In this document: piece after piece, positions 22,201-36,234 of the stretch
Numbering within the stretch: the stretch's first letter is position 1
How the letters are laid out: every line of letters begins with the position of its first letter
Program-made: the position numbers and the translations under genes
The notes under the pieces: model-generated
The model's database searches: none
What the model was told of the DNA's origin: nothing
What the model saw: the letters and a program-made list of their open reading frames with translations, nothing else
DNA from: Paramecium pentaurelia
Taxonomy: Eukaryota > Ciliophora > Oligohymenophorea > Peniculida > Parameciidae
Assembly (NCBI GenBank): GCA_905183005.1
Contig: CAJJDO010000026.1
Span: 175,717 to 239,716, forward strand
Direction: 5' to 3'
Length of the DNA stretch: 64,000 nt

Positions 22201-25114
22201 AATAACTTTGTCATACTATTAAACAAATAAATTTAAATCTTCAGGAACAAATAAATATGTTTCTTTATTTTAAACAACTTAATTTCCATTTTCTAAATCA
22301 ATTAGATTAGCATATCTATTTTTAGGTGCAGTTTATCCATTCATTAAGAATTCTATACCTGTTGATTCTATTTCTCTTGAAATAAATGGTAAAATCATCC
22401 ATATCAATACTTTATTATAAAAGTCATCTATTTACAATATTGTATTAGACCATTTCTAATCAAAAACATCATAACTGATTATATTTAATCTAAATACCTT
22501 TCAGATTCTATTGATGAATTTTCTGATTTTGATTTCTATCCACTTTAATGCAAAATTTCATCATTTTCATGATATGTTCCTACTTTGTTTTTAGTTACCA
22601 ATCTTTATAATCTTTCAATCATTTTATATAATCCTTTTGTTATACCCATTATATTTCCATTCACATCAAATAAAATATGTTGAGCTCCTTTAAATGCAAT
22701 ATTCTTTAATTTCTTTCCTTCATCACCTACAAACTTTGGTTATTCTTCTTCCAATGATTTTAAACATCCAATCATTGTAAAATCATCTTCTAATTCTTAA
22801 CTAAAATTATGTGCCAAATAAACTTAACATCTTATCAATGTTTTATCGTACAATTTTGCAAATGTTTAAAAATACTTGCCAATTCTAGCAGTAACACCTC
22901 TTCTTATATAATTCTACATTATTTCATCATGAATAGGTTCTAGCCAATTTGGCATCAAAGTATTTATATTTCCTTTTGTGAAATCTATGAATGAATTCAT
23001 TGGATTAGGAAATTTTCCAAATCCAAAAAATTTTGGAATTAAAGGAGAAATTACTTTATTTAAGACTTTTCCAATATTTGGACCAAATGCTATACATACT
23101 TTTACTGATATTGCTTCTCCTTTAAAAAAGTTTATGTTTGTAATTTCAAATGAATTCATACTTTTTTCAAATTACAGAATTTCTCTCCTTTCTAATATTA
23201 TATAAATATTAATTACCTTTTTCCATTTCAAAATATTTTCTCACATTATTAAACAATAATAAGTTAATTAAAGCATTTACTTTTAAAAATTGAACATTAT
23301 ATGTTCTACCATTTTAATAAAATATTTGATAATATATGTTAAATTAATACATAACATCATCTCTTAATTTCTATAATTTTTTAATTTGATCTTCAATTTA
23401 AAGATAATCTGAGAATTTACCTTCTTTAAATGATTTCCAAAATTAAGATTTAAATAAACTAATTTCTGTTAATAAAGGTATCATATTTTATTTAACTTAT
23501 TCCATTTAATAAAGATTTTAAACAATACTTCTTTCACTTTTACTAACCTATAATTTAACATTTGAAACTCTAGTCTCTTTATTAATATTATAATCTTCAT
23601 CTTTTTGCATTTAAGCTTATAGTATAAATTACAATAATAAACACATTTATATGAAATAAAATGAATAATCTCTCTTTTTCTAAAAAAAGATTTTTAATTC
23701 CTAATATGTTTTTGGGGCATTATGTTTATATTTATTAATAAATGTTAAGAATTTAAGACTGAATATTTCAAAAACTCTTAAATCTTGATAATTTTATTTG
23801 TGTTTCTCAAAACTTCCTTTGAATAAACATGAAATTAAAAGTACTGTTTCATCAAATAATAAAATTTTATATGATCCTATTTTCCTGCATTAACATTTAG
23901 TTGAATTACATCTATTCATATGAAGACTGAATTTTTATATTAATTCAATCTCTTTAGTTTTATTTTTTTATGCTAATTAACTCAACTCAAAGAAATCTTC
24001 AATATATAATAACTCATAATATTGATTATTTGTCTTGTTTATTGAAAGGTAAGCATTAGCTCTTTTGCTATCAAAAAGAATTTAAAACAAATATTATACA
24101 ACTGGCTGCATAATTAACATGATAGTTGCCAAGCTGTAAGGACTAGCTGTACTCAAAGCCTTGATTGAAGAGAATAGAAATACTACAGAATGAGTCATTA
24201 AAGCTCTATTAAATATATATCCTTATTGAGAAAATCTAAAAATATATATGTATTTAACTTACCCAAAAGGCAATTAAAAATATGCTTCATAAATTTACAT
24301 CAATAATATTAATCCATGTAATGTCCTACTCACTATCTATGTTATATCATCATTTTCCAAATATAGGATAGCCATAGGAATTACTAATGTCTATGCAATT
24401 AAATTATTATATGAAAAATGTTTTCTCAAATGTTGCTCATTAAATTCAAAGTTCACAAAATATACATTCGAAATTGTCAGAGTCAATACTGTAAAAAATA
24501 GAACAATCGTAGCTATAATATTAAGAGAAGTATCTGATTAGATATAATTCCATCCAATATAGTATAATTATGGCAAATATAGAAACCATGTAAAATACAG
24601 AAAATAAAAGTTAATAATCATTGTTGCGATCTTAAAATATTATAAATATTCATACTTTTAATATGCTTTTAGATATATTACCTACTTTCTTATTTACATT
24701 CTTAATTCTTCTATAAATTACAATAAGGTATGGGATAATATTTATTAAAATGATAATTATTCCAATTAATATGTTGATTTCATATGTCTCTATAAATATT
24801 GGAGTTATCAAACTAATTCTCGATAAAGCATTAATTAAACGATATATGTATTCATGATTTTCACTTATTAAGAAATAAGTTAACTACAAATAGTAGACTG
24901 TTATCTAAAATGTTGTGAAATAAGAATTATTTAAAGATGGTGATAAGTTTGTTTAAATGATCAAACTTATGTATTCCCCTAAAAAATTCCATCTCATATT
25001 TAAATCAATTTTATTATTACAGAAATTATCAAAATTAAGATAAATATATTTATCTTACTAATCTAAATCATTTAAATCAATTGTAAAAATTATGTATAAA
25101 ATAGTTAAACTCAT
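19246..25114 (-). CDS. TmcB-like multi-pass membrane protein with PAS-like domain
   Basis: 1,922 residues; introns 24631-24655, 24236-24262, 23192-23216 and 22475-22497. The architecture fits the large ciliate family related to Dictyostelium TmcB. The N-terminal part has about six membrane segments. A HMNRCNSTKCQCRK motif, the family's His/Cys cluster, lies near residue 385. A helical region follows, then a PAS-like domain near 690-790 with PNWLEPIHDEIMQNYIRRG and ILFDVNGNIMGITKGLY. A long polar region precedes four hydrophobic segments in the last 600 residues (for example LSVGVAGFFIIGFLGNLIL). A sensor or channel-like role at the cell membrane is often suggested but unproven. The start is uncertain: the same frame stays open upstream to about 25,330 without an ATG and looks coding (NITQFLYSFININSLYN), so a 5' exon may be missing. 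A related gene starts at 62102. Confidence 0.9.
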
Positions 25115-25585
25115 TAATATGATTTTATTAAGATACTATTTTTAGTTTAATTTCTTTTAAAAATGAGAATAGATAAATATAATAATCAAATTCTATATAT
25201 GAATATTATATAAAGAATTAATATTTATAAAAGAATATAAGAATTGAGTAATATTCTCTATATTTGAAAACTTTTTTAAAGAAAATAATATTAAAATTGT
25301 ATATTATTTATTTTATTTCTAATTAAACAATAATTCAACAAAGATAAGCAAATTTCAACATTTTCTTTTGTTTTTTTATTTTTTTATAATTATTCTATTA
25401 AATATGACCAAATTTAAAACAAATGATATCATTATATCTAAGAATATTTCATTCATAATAATATTGATTTTTTTACTTTAAAATAATCGAATTGGCATAA
25501 ATGCAAATTTTTGATATTTGATTTATAGAGATATTATTTAATATATTGCTTTAATAACTTAAATTAGAATTATAACTATAAATTA
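25115..25585. other. Spacer between divergent genes
   Basis: Beginning with a stretch (25115-25330) that may belong to the TmcB-like gene on the minus strand, then AT-rich promoter DNA. Nothing else seen. Confidence 0.5.
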
Positions 25586-26275
25586 ATGAAGAATTTATTT
25601 ATAATTGGATGTCTATTTTAGCTCATTAATTGTGTTTCAATTGGAGTAGAAGGTGGATCAGTTAAGTGTTTTTTTTTGGATGGATATGATGGATAGATAG
25701 TGAAGGTACCATATGTTGTAACAGGTATAAATGAGGAAAATGTTTTTGTGGAAGTATGTATAAATTTGAATTAGTTATTTGAAATAATTACTGAAAACGA
25801 TATCTAATATAACAAAACTTTAGAATCTTAAGAAGGAAAAAGAGAAGGATAATTAAAACACCTTGTTAAAGGAAGTAAAGAAATTTACCTATGCTTCTAA
25901 TCTAATGATAGTTATTATAAGATATTTAGCTTTGACATAGATATTAGTGGTGTAGATAAGAACTTTGCTGATAAAAGTATAATTGATAAAGATATAAAAT
26001 ATAGATTAAATGGATGAGACTGAAGGATCATTAAAATAAGTATTATCTAAGATGCATAAAGTTTATAGAAATCAACACTTTCAAATAGATAGAGAGAATT
26101 ACCATGAAAAATGTATTTGCATGAATATAATATATTGTTAGTGATGGAAAGTACTGAGAATTAAGTAAAATGGTGTGCATTATGTAAAATAGTAGTTTTG
26201 ATGAGCGTGTGTTTAATATAAATTTATATGTTAACTAATTTTTTTAAGGACAAGAGCTTTGGACCTAGTGTTTGA
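25586..26275 (+). CDS. p24/TMED (emp24) family cargo receptor
   Basis: 210 residues; introns 25977-26004 (28 nt) and 26113-26141 (29 nt). Signal peptide MKNLFIIGCLFQLINCVSIG, then the GOLD domain with the two conserved cysteines (SVKCFFLDGYDG and EIYLCFQSND). A coiled coil follows (EGSLKQVLSKMHKVYRNQ), one membrane helix (KIVVLMSVCLIQIYMLTNFF), and a short tail, KDKSFGPSV. p24 proteins shuttle between ER and Golgi in COPI and COPII vesicles and select cargo. The Phe in the tail fits coat binding; the usual di-lysine end is absent. Domain order and length are typical. Confidence 0.93.
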
Positions 26276-26705
26276 GTATAATATTTAAACAAATACGTTA
26301 ATGGATATTAAATTATATAAAATAATTTCTATATGTAAAAAGAAATCAAGAATGAACCTTAGAATAAATAAGAAAGTTAATAATTGAAAATTCTTTGAAC
26401 AAATAAATTGAATAAGTTTTAATAACATTAATAAATGTTAAATTTTAAAAATCTCTCAAAATATTACATAAATTTGTAATAAAGAGGACTTTGTTAAAAA
26501 TTTATATCTAATCTTCTACTATACTTAGAAATGGTTAAAATATATAATAATTAGTATTAAAAAGTATATATTTTTGTATTATTTTTTTGATAACTTTAGT
26601 CTAATGTTGTTTTTTTTGATTTTAAACAAGAACATGATATGAAAAAGATTTATTTTTCATTTGAAATATTTCAATTATTATGAATATAAAGGATTATTAA
26701 AATAA
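26276..26705. other. Spacer
   Basis: 430 bp between two plus-strand genes. AT-rich; no gene or repeat recognised. Confidence 0.6.
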
Positions 26706-29700
26706 ATGATAACTTTTGCATTGTTTTTAATAGTGTGCTAAGCCGAATATGTGAAACAAATTCTTCGCGATCTATCTGACTTGAGTGAATTTACACCAAT
26801 ACCATAAACCTATTCTTGTTCAGTTTTAAATTATGACATGGTGATTTTAGATCAAAAAAATCCTTCACTATCACTCAACACATCAATTGAAAAACCACAT
26901 TATTTTATACATCTTTATATTGACTATATGTTTTTAGGATAATGGTAAGGGGAATCAATTTAACTATTACTTAATAACAATATCATTGATGAATATACAT
27001 ACATATGGACTGATAAATCTAATTAAGGATTTATTTGTAATGGGTAATATATTAGATATACTTTTTTAGAACATCTCCCTAAAAATATATGACAAGGGAA
27101 ATTGAGTTTTATCATATAGATTAGTATTTGGAATTGAAATTCAATATGTAAACTATTGATTTTGGTGCAATAAATCCTATGAAAATACCAGAATTTCCTC
27201 CTAAACTTGGAATTAGAAATATTTAAGTTAATGCATAAGAATGTCATCCATAATGTTCAAGTTGCAGTGGTCCAACAGAAAATGATTGTAGAGCATGTCC
27301 TTAGTTAGCTAAAAAAGGTAAAATATCAAATACATGTAAATGCCCTATTTCTATCCCATACATATATGCAGATAATTGTATAGCTTATTGTCCAAAGAAT
27401 ACATTTCTAAATTATTATAAAGTTTGTTTTGGAAGTTCTTTAATCAAAAATATAGAGACTTCTTTATTAAACTCTTTTGAACATGGTTAAAATAATAAAT
27501 CATCCTTATGGTCAATTTCTATGACACGTACTACAAAGAATCAATTATAATTTAGGCATAAGGATAGTTATTTGATTGGTATGTTTGAAGAGAGATAAAT
27601 ATTAACAATAAATTAGAATAGTTTGGTTGGACATCATAGAATAAGAGTTAGGTTTAATTTATATTTATTTTACACTTGGGCTGTTAATGAATATATTATA
27701 ACTATAATTGATAATGTGAGATAAAAGCCATTATTATATAGTAAGGATGGATTTATAAATTATGCAAATAAAGATTCATGTACAAATACTGAAATAAATG
27801 AATGTTAAATTTTCCTTGTTGATTATTATCTTAATCATACTAGTGATAATTTGAAAATATAAATATATAGTGATACCTATAAATAGAGTACTTCAAGATG
27901 GGCAATTTCTGATTTCATTGTAGATGTTTTAAGATGCACAGAAAATTGTGGAAATTGTTTGAATGATTAAGAATGTACTAAATGTGAAACTGGTTATTTT
28001 TTACTAAAGAATTAATGTGTAGCTACTTGTCCCTTATCTTATAGTTTTTTATAGGATACAAATTGTATAGAAATGGATGATGAAACTTAACGTATTATAA
28101 TTATATTATTTTTTAGAATCTGAATATTTGTTGAAAGAATTAGTCTAAACTAAACTACATGGAACTGTACCTAATATAACTAGTTATTTTAATGGATATC
28201 GTCATTTAGGTGGTCTATAGGTTTCATCTACAAGATATTATCAGAAATTTTAATATTTGAAACCACATTATTAAATTAGAGCAGCCTTCAAGGTGGATCT
28301 ATTAAATATTGCTTAGTCTTAAGGTGATGTCTATATTAATCTAGGAAATTATACATAAACAATTAGTACAGATCCTGTTAGATTATATTAAACAACAACT
28401 GTTAATTTTACATTTGCTCACTCTTCAAAATATTTGAAATTAAGTATCTTTTCATCATCAAGTTCTTCTAATTTTTTTAAATCAGGAATTTCAAATATGA
28501 GAATAGTTATTGATTATTGTTATCCTACTTGTACTGCTTGTACAGGACCAGGAATTGATGAATGTCTATAATGGTCATATGATCCAAATTATGATAGACA
28601 ATCTTATTCTTGTTAATTATCTACATATTTCTTTAATGATTCATGTACACCTTGTGATTCATAATGTTATTCTTGTAATAAGTAAAATTATTGTACTTTA
28701 TGTTCATCTGATTTTACATAATCTGGATAATCATGTTATTGTAGTAAAGGCTATTATTTGGATGAATATAATAATTGTTAGAAATGTTATGAAAAGTGTT
28801 CTGGATGTGTAGGACCATTGTAAGATGATTGTTTTGATTTATCATCTAAAGAAATAGTTTGTGATATTTCTAAAGGATATTAAATAGGATAAGAATGTAA
28901 TGATGGAAATTATAATATAAGGGATGGATGTTCTAATTGTATTATGGATGAAGGTTGGTCATGTTTAAATGAAATAGGAAAATATTCAATTTGTATTAAA
29001 TGTCCAGCAAATTGTATGGATTGTAAAAGGAATTAAAATTAATTATAATGTTTAAAATGTTAACCTGGCTATTTCTTTTATTAAAATGGATGTTTCTAAT
29101 GTAAATCAGAATGTTTAGAATGCAATTATATAGATTAATGTACTAAGTGTAGTGTTCCTACAATAAGTCCATTAAATGGTAAATGTTAATTTTGTGAAAC
29201 TGAAAGAGGATACTATGAAGTGAATGGAAAATGTTAAGCTAAATGTGGTGATTATAGATAAACATTAGAAGAATAATGTGATGATGGTAATTTAATTGAT
29301 GGTGATGGATGTTCTTCAAAATGTTTTATTGAAACAGGATTTACATGTGCTAATGGTATATGTTAATTTATTTAATAATAAAATAAATTGGAATTAAAAT
29401 ATTCTAATAAAACTACTACTAATACACTTAAATTAGACTTTGGTGAATATCCTGCTAAATGTGATGAGAAATATATAAAAGTTTATCTAGAAAATTTTGA
29501 TCCAAAAGATTTTAAAGTTTTTTTAAATTTAAAGGAAGAAGGTTCTATGAAATATTGTTAAATATCTTTTAAATTTTATAGAAATGTTAGAGATTATGAT
29601 GTAATTCATGTGATATTTTATAAAAATAAATAAAGATTATTATCTGTAGATTTTGAAGAAATGATAATCTAAGCAAGAAGTGAAACATTTTATACTGATG

Positions 29701-30962
29701 AAGAATAAGAATAAGCATAATAAGTTTAATAATTATAGAGTAATTTTGTATCAGCCCTTTATTTTTTGGGTCCAGGAACAATTTTACTAGGTGGATTTAA
29801 CTTTTTCTTTAGTATTTTAGATATTTTAGCTTGGTTAAATAATTTCTATTATTTCAATGTAATGTATCCAGCTAATGTTAATATTATATTTTTAAATCCT
29901 GCATGGGAATTAATGAATCCATTTGATTTTACTCCAATTGTCAGAATGGAAACTGATTAAGATTATATTGAAAGTCCATTTAGATTTGAACAAAAAGGAG
30001 TTGATCCTTATTTCATTAATAATATGATGATGTGTTTTGTTACATGGCTTTTATGTGCTAGTCTTTATCCAATATGTAAATGTGTTGTTTTCATAATTGA
30101 AAAGATATATTAAAGAAGTCCTAAATAAAAGGTAAGGACTGTTAAGATTAAATAAATGCCAATTTTTCATTTGGATTAAAACTTAGAATCTCAATAACCA
30201 GAAACAGAAATAAAATTAGAATAACCTAAATAATTTCCATCTGCGATTCAATATATTTATGATAATGCATATTAATACTAGATCAGTTTTAAAGCAATCA
30301 TAATTAAATAGTTAAATTTAGTATATTTGGATTTATGTATGGCAAGTGTTTTACAATTATAATTTATGGATAAAAGTGATTAACCATTAATTTTCTCATA
30401 GATTTTCTTATCATTTATTGGATTATTTATTTGTATGTCAATACTTCTCATAGCTATAAAAGTGTCTAAATAATCTAGTGTATTATTGAATACAAAATCA
30501 TATTAATTTGATTATAGTACTTTATATGAAGGAATTGATGTCAAATCTGATATATCTAAAATGTATTTTAGTATAAGTTTTGCAAGAAAGATGCTTTTTA
30601 TTGTATTTTTAGTTGGATTGTATCATTATCCATTATTTTAAACATCATTTTGTTGTGCTGCAAGTTTTTTAAATTTGATGTTACTTATTTATAAGAATCC
30701 TTTTGAAAGTAAAGTGGATTACATTTAAAATGCAGTACCAGATGCTACTATATTTTTTGTATTAGTTCTTTGTGTCGTTTTAGCATTCGATGATAAAGAA
30801 TAAAAGTATTCCTCGAAAACAAGAACCAATATTGGATGGGCAATGTTAAGCTTTATTAGTTTATCAGTATTAACATAATTAGGATTGATTTTAAGGCAAT
30901 TTATTATAGACATCAAAGATAACTATTAATGGATCAAAAATAAATTGTGCCCATCTGATTGA
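26706..30962 (+). CDS. Large cysteine-rich seven-helix surface protein
   Basis: 1,401 residues; introns 27044-27069 and 28092-28116. Signal peptide MITFALFLIVCQAEY. The extracellular part of about 950 residues has many Cys-x2-Cys repeats of the furin-like kind (CHPQCSSCSGPTENDCRAC; CTENCGNCLND). Later come two copies of the Myxococcus cysteine-rich repeat (CNDGNYNIRDGCSN; CDDGNLIDGDGCSSKC). The C-terminal third has about seven membrane segments, starting FVSALYFLGPGTILLGGFNF and including SFIGLFICMSILLIAI and a last one, MLSFISLSVLTQLGL. Ciliates have many proteins of this build; receptor or adhesion roles are suspected. I infer surface location from the signal peptide and repeats. Confidence 0.88.
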
Positions 30963-31085
30963 TTCTTATTTTCATTTCATTAATATGCAACAATATATTA
31001 TTAATAATAATTATATTGACTATTTTAATATCAATTAATATATATATTTATTAGTATATTAATTTAAATTTGAAGTTCAATAAAT

Positions 31086-32667
31086 ATGAGCAGAAGTAAA
31101 ATTATTTTGTAAATAAGAAAAGAGAGTTTCCTGGTTTTTTGAAAGTCAACCTGAACCTAAAGAAGAATAAAATGTGTCTTCATTACATAACAATACAGTT
31201 GAAGAACAAAAATAAGATTAAAAAATTCCTTCAGCATAAATCACTCAACCAATGTAGTCTATTCCTTAAGCTCCTTAAACCATACCAACAACCTAATTTG
31301 ATTTGGAAAGTAATAGAACTAGAAAAGTCTCATTTATTCCATTTATAGGCAATAGAGTTGCTGAATCTACTCCGCCAAAATTAAGTACAATTTTTGAAGA
31401 ATAACCAAGTTCAAAAAAATAGGAACCTCAATAAAATAAGGTTCCTGTTGCTTAATAAACTTAAATATAAATGTCTATATAGAAATAACCAACTATACAA
31501 ACTTAAATTATTCAAACTCCATAATAATAACCATATCGAACACCCAAAGCAATTCAAATTGAAGAAAATAGTGGAAAGTAATCCTATAGAAAAAATGTGA
31601 AGCCTATTGAAATAGATATTGTCAAAGAACTCTAATAATTAAGTTCATTGGCTGAAATGAATGAGGCAACTTTAAAAAGAGTGATTACAAGAGAGGAATA
31701 AGAAATTTTAATTATTTAAGATTTATTGACTTAAAAGATTAGTAAACTTCAATAGAAGTTGATCTAATTAAATGAGATTGAATAAAAACAATTAGATTCA
31801 AAGATGAATAATAATAATAAACTCAATTAATTATAAGAAATAGAAAATATAAATGAAAATTAATTAGATGAACCAAAAAAGTAGGAATAAAAAGGATCTT
31901 CTTAACAAATAAGAGCTATTTTGATTTAATGTCTTGGATATAAAGTAAGTCATATCTATTATGATAAAAAATAATATTAAATAACATTTACCTATAAATA
32001 AGCCAATGTTTAATATACATTTTAGAATTAGAAATAAATAGATGGCAATCTAGAAATTTAAGAAATATTTAATGAATTCTATAGAGAATTATAAGAGAAT
32101 AGATTGGTATTATCTGGTTTGAAGGTTGATTATAAGTAAAAGACAGAAATTAATAAAGGAGAAATATTATAATTATCATTGAAACATTAATTTTAGAATT
32201 CTAATAAAATGGCAAATGAAATAATATTTTCAGCTATTCATTAGATGCCTATATTGTTATCTAAAGTGGATGAATTAGAATTATAATTGCTTTCAAATAA
32301 TAAAATTTGGGGGACTTTATGGAAATTAGATCCAGAAAGAGGATCAATTTAAATTTTATTTAGTCATAGATGTAGAATAGATGACAAAAATCTATAATCA
32401 AATTCAAAAAAGAAAATTCTAAGATTTGAAATAAATTTAAGAACTTTCGAAATTCAATATTAATTTTTCAAATATTTTGATGAAATAATATCTCCTTTCA
32501 TTTAAAAGGATTCTAAGAGGAAAAAAAGTGTTTCTGAAATTTCATTTGGTGAAAGAGCAGAAGGATTAGTTAGTGATGAATTTACAGAGGCAATTTAAGA
32601 TTATTTATCAAGAAAACCTAATTTATAAGAACTTGTAGAGTGGTTGAATATTATATAACTAAATTGA
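31086..32667 (+). CDS. Unknown protein; KNL1/Spc7-like layout
   Basis: 519 residues, one 22-nt intron (31096-31117) right after the fourth codon begins, which sets the start. Seen: KKRVSW at residues 4-9 and KVSF at 73-76, both fitting the RVxF motif that docks protein phosphatase 1. A disordered Gln/Pro-rich stretch to about 190 follows, then a coiled coil (about 190-270), then a folded C-terminal domain of about 250 residues (IRAILIQCLGYKVSHIYYD; KIWGTLWKLDPERGSIQILF). This order matches the kinetochore scaffold KNL1/Spc7 (N-terminal PP1 motif, coiled coil, RWD domains), but the size is small and no MELT repeats are seen. The assignment is a hypothesis only. Confidence 0.75.
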
Positions 32668-32701
32668 TATTGTATATTTTTCATAAATAAAATTATTATT
32701 A

Positions 32702-35700
32702 ATGCTAAACCCTTCAGAATAAACTGCAACATCAAATTTAAATGATAAATTGGAGGATCTTAAAAAAATAATGAAGTAATACTCCAAGTATACATCTGAT
32801 TCATAAAATGAATTTGAGTAACATTTTAAGAAATTCGGACCATTAAATAAATAATACTATTAATAGATATCATCATCAGTTAATGATCCAATTAGTTTAG
32901 GTATTTTAAATTATTTAAATCAAGGATAAAATTTGATAGAATTCATATAGCTTTTTGAAATGACCTCAAAATCTACACTCTCATAATTTTCAGAATTTTA
33001 GTAATTCTTTTCTCAAAGTATTGAGTAATATAATGAGAAAATGAATATTTTCACAAAGATAATAACAGATGGTAATTTTTAATAATCATAATAACTTGCA
33101 TAACATAGATAAAATTTTAAAAAAGCAAAAGATAAATATGATAAATTATGTAAAGAAATAGAAACTACTTTGAATTCAAGTAAAAAAAATTCAGGAGATG
33201 CCTTAACTGGATATGATCTCAATATATCCCAAAAAAATGATTAGAAATTAAAAGAATTAGTTAAATAAGTAGAGCCTGCAGAATAGTAATATAAGGAAAC
33301 TTTTGATAGTTTAACAATCAAAACAAAAGAATTCAATTAAGCTATTGATGATTCTCGATAATAATTGATTCAAGCTCATTAATTAACTTATTAAAGATTT
33401 GTAGAAATCACAATGAAACTTGATTAACACAAATTATCAGCAAATTGTTGGATTAAAGGTTAGATGGATGAAAAATAAGAGAAAATCTTAACTATGCCAA
33501 AATATGAATAAGAAATGGAGGATCGAATAATAACATCTAAATATGAATAAGATAATTAATTTAGATATATTAATATTATGAATAAAATCATTGAGAAAAA
33601 ACAATTAACAGATTCAGAATATATAATGTTTCCAGATATTTTACATAAACATATTGATGTTTAATTATCATTTATAAATGATAGACTCAAAAATTAAAAG
33701 GCTCTACCAAATTATCTAATAGAAATATCCAATCAAATGGATTCAGTTTCAAAAAACTTATAAAAATCAATAAAAACAACATTATAATTTATTTAAGTAA
33801 TTAATTTAATCATTCATATAGGATAAATCAGATAAAGATAAATCAAATTTCATCAAACCAATTCTATAAGTTTAAGAATTATTAGTTAAGTAAAATGAAT
33901 AATATTCCAAAAAGTTTAATTAATAATCTTAATTTATTTAACTCAAAGCATAATGTTTAGATTAATTTATAAAAGAACAAAAAATTTAAGAAAAAAGTTT
34001 TTTAAATATGTATCAAAAAATGTTAAAAGATTTTTAAGGTCTCAAATAATAAATGTAAGAAAATGAATAAAAACCAGCAATAAAAGATAATCTACTTTAA
34101 TAATTAAAGAAATCTATTTAAGATAATTGTACTGCTATTAAATATTCAATTGATTCAATTAGAGCAAATGAATTTCAAAGATCAAATCAAATTATTTAAA
34201 CTTTAGAATAAATATTAAGTCATTATAGTTCATTCATTGATGAAATTATAACTTATACAAAATAATAAGAAGAAATTTTATGTTAAATTTAACAAAAAAT
34301 AGTATAAGTTGATTATGGAACAATCATTAATATTAAACTTGATTAAATTGATTTGAAATTTTAAAGGATCTTTGAAATGACTGATGAAATTAAATCTAAA
34401 ATAGAAACAGCTACATTACTCTAACAATAGGAAGAAAGTGAAAGTGATGATATTAATTTAGAGGAAGGCTCTGTTAAAGTTTCTTAAAAACTAATTGAAA
34501 AATTTAGAATTTTAGATGGAGATAGGTGTATAGCCAGTTATGCATGTGCATTCGAAAATAAAATTTTATTGTAAGGAAGAATGTATATTTTTTCATCTAA
34601 AGTTTGTTTCCACTCATATTTTAATGGAAAAGTATTTAATTTAATTTAATAAGACTCTCTTTGGAACTACTGCTTTAGGCATTCCATCAATTGATATATA
34701 AAGTATAAGAAGAACTAAAGCATATATGGTAGATGCAGCTCTTGAGTTTAAAACATAAAAAGGAATCTTAGTCTTTGCAAGTTTAGCAAATAGAGACAGA
34801 ACATTAGGAAGCTTGAAATAAGTAAAAGGATTAGAATAAGGAATTATAGAAGAAAAAATTGAAAATGATCCAGAAAGAAATATATAATAAATTTATGTAG
34901 ATACATAACTATTAGCAAAACCTTAAGAAAAATAATAAGGAATTAGAAGTCCTTCTCCAAAACCTTAAGCTAATTTAATAGAAACTATAAATTTAAAAAA
35001 TTTAGAATAATCAAATGATAAATTATAATAAATTGATAAAAGCCCTAAAAATTAGAATATCTAATAATAATCTATAGTATAATAATAATAATAGATTCCA
35101 TAAATAACAATTAATGAACCAACTTAATAGATATAAGAGAAAAAGTCTACTTTTGAATCTACCTCTTAATAACAATAAAATTAAACTACCAATTAATAAA
35201 TAACAACTGATAAATAATAATAATAATCTACTATCATCAATACTGAATCTTAAAATAAATCTAATCCTGCTTTACCCAAAGTATCACAAATTGAGGTTGA
35301 AAATACTAATAGTCTATATAATGAAATAATGATTTAAAATAAGTAAAATAGATTCATGAATTAACCTAACATATTAAAATTCAAAACTTAATTAAAGGTC
35401 ACAGTAAAAGAATTTATAGATTTCTTTTTATTAGATAATCCTTATGAAAATTGTCTTTCATTTCCTCATTATTATTAAGTTGTCATATGTTAGGATAAGG
35501 ATATTGAATTTAAAAAATATTAACCTTAACCTTAAATTGGATAGATTTCAAAAAGACCTATCAATTTTATACATCCAGTTAAAGAAAAATAAATGTTTGC
35601 ACCAGATGTAGTTCATTGTTTTGCAGAAGATATTTTATATTATTTTAATTAAGATGAAATTTTGATAGAAAAAGAAGTTAAATTTGCTAAAATACCTTAT

Positions 35701-36234
35701 GCAGACAGTTTTTGTTGCAGAGTGTTTTGGCATATACATTAAATAGATGGTGGATGCCAAGTAAATTATGGATTTTATATTCATTTTCTTAAGTCAACTG
35801 TTTTTAAAGGTAAAATTGAAAGTGGTAGTAAAAAAGAAAACACAGATGTTTGGGAAAAATGTTTGAAATAAGTATATGAAGAAGGGCAAAATAAAATTAT
35901 ATCAAAAAGAATATAGAGTGATTGTAGATAATAACCAAAATCTGAACTTGAAATTCCATAATAGATAGAATCTTAAGTAGAAAAGGAAATTTTATAAAGG
36001 GAAAAATAATAGACTTAAGAGATAAATCTAGAGGAATTATAGCAAGAATCATAAATGTTACTAGAAAATAAGTAATAAAATTAATAATTGTTAATAAAAG
36101 AAGTAATTGTAGATAATAAATAATCATAATCTGGTTAATAAGACTTAAATTTAAAATTAGATAAATTAATTCAATTATCTTATGCAATTATTGGTCTTTT
36201 AATTATCAATATTTTGTTTGCAATTGGAAAATGA
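32702..36234 (+). CDS. LAM/Aster-like sterol-transfer protein: BAR-like + GRAM + VASt + TM
   Basis: 1,161 residues; introns 33797-33821 and 34632-34653. Residues 1-250 form a long helical region resembling a BAR/F-BAR bundle (KKFGPLNKQYYQQ; QRFVEITMKLDQHKLSANC). Residues about 590-700 are a GRAM domain: LQGRMYIFSSKVCFHSYFN, then DIQSIRRTKAYMVDAALEF and GILVFASLANRD. A Gln-rich linker follows. Residues about 880-1045 fit a VASt (StART-like) lipid-binding domain: FIDFFLLDNPYENCLSFPHY, FCCRVFWHIHQID. A single C-terminal membrane helix (LSYAIIGLLIINILFAIG) anchors it. Yeast Lam1/Lam3 have BAR, GRAM-like and StART-like domains and a TM; animal GRAMD1/Aster proteins lack the BAR. They move sterol at ER-plasma membrane contacts, which I infer here. 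Confidence 0.85.

Noticed and set aside
28510..28812. 100-residue Ile/Val-rich frame
   Set aside because: Out-of-frame reading of the cysteine-rich repeats (TGT codons shifted).
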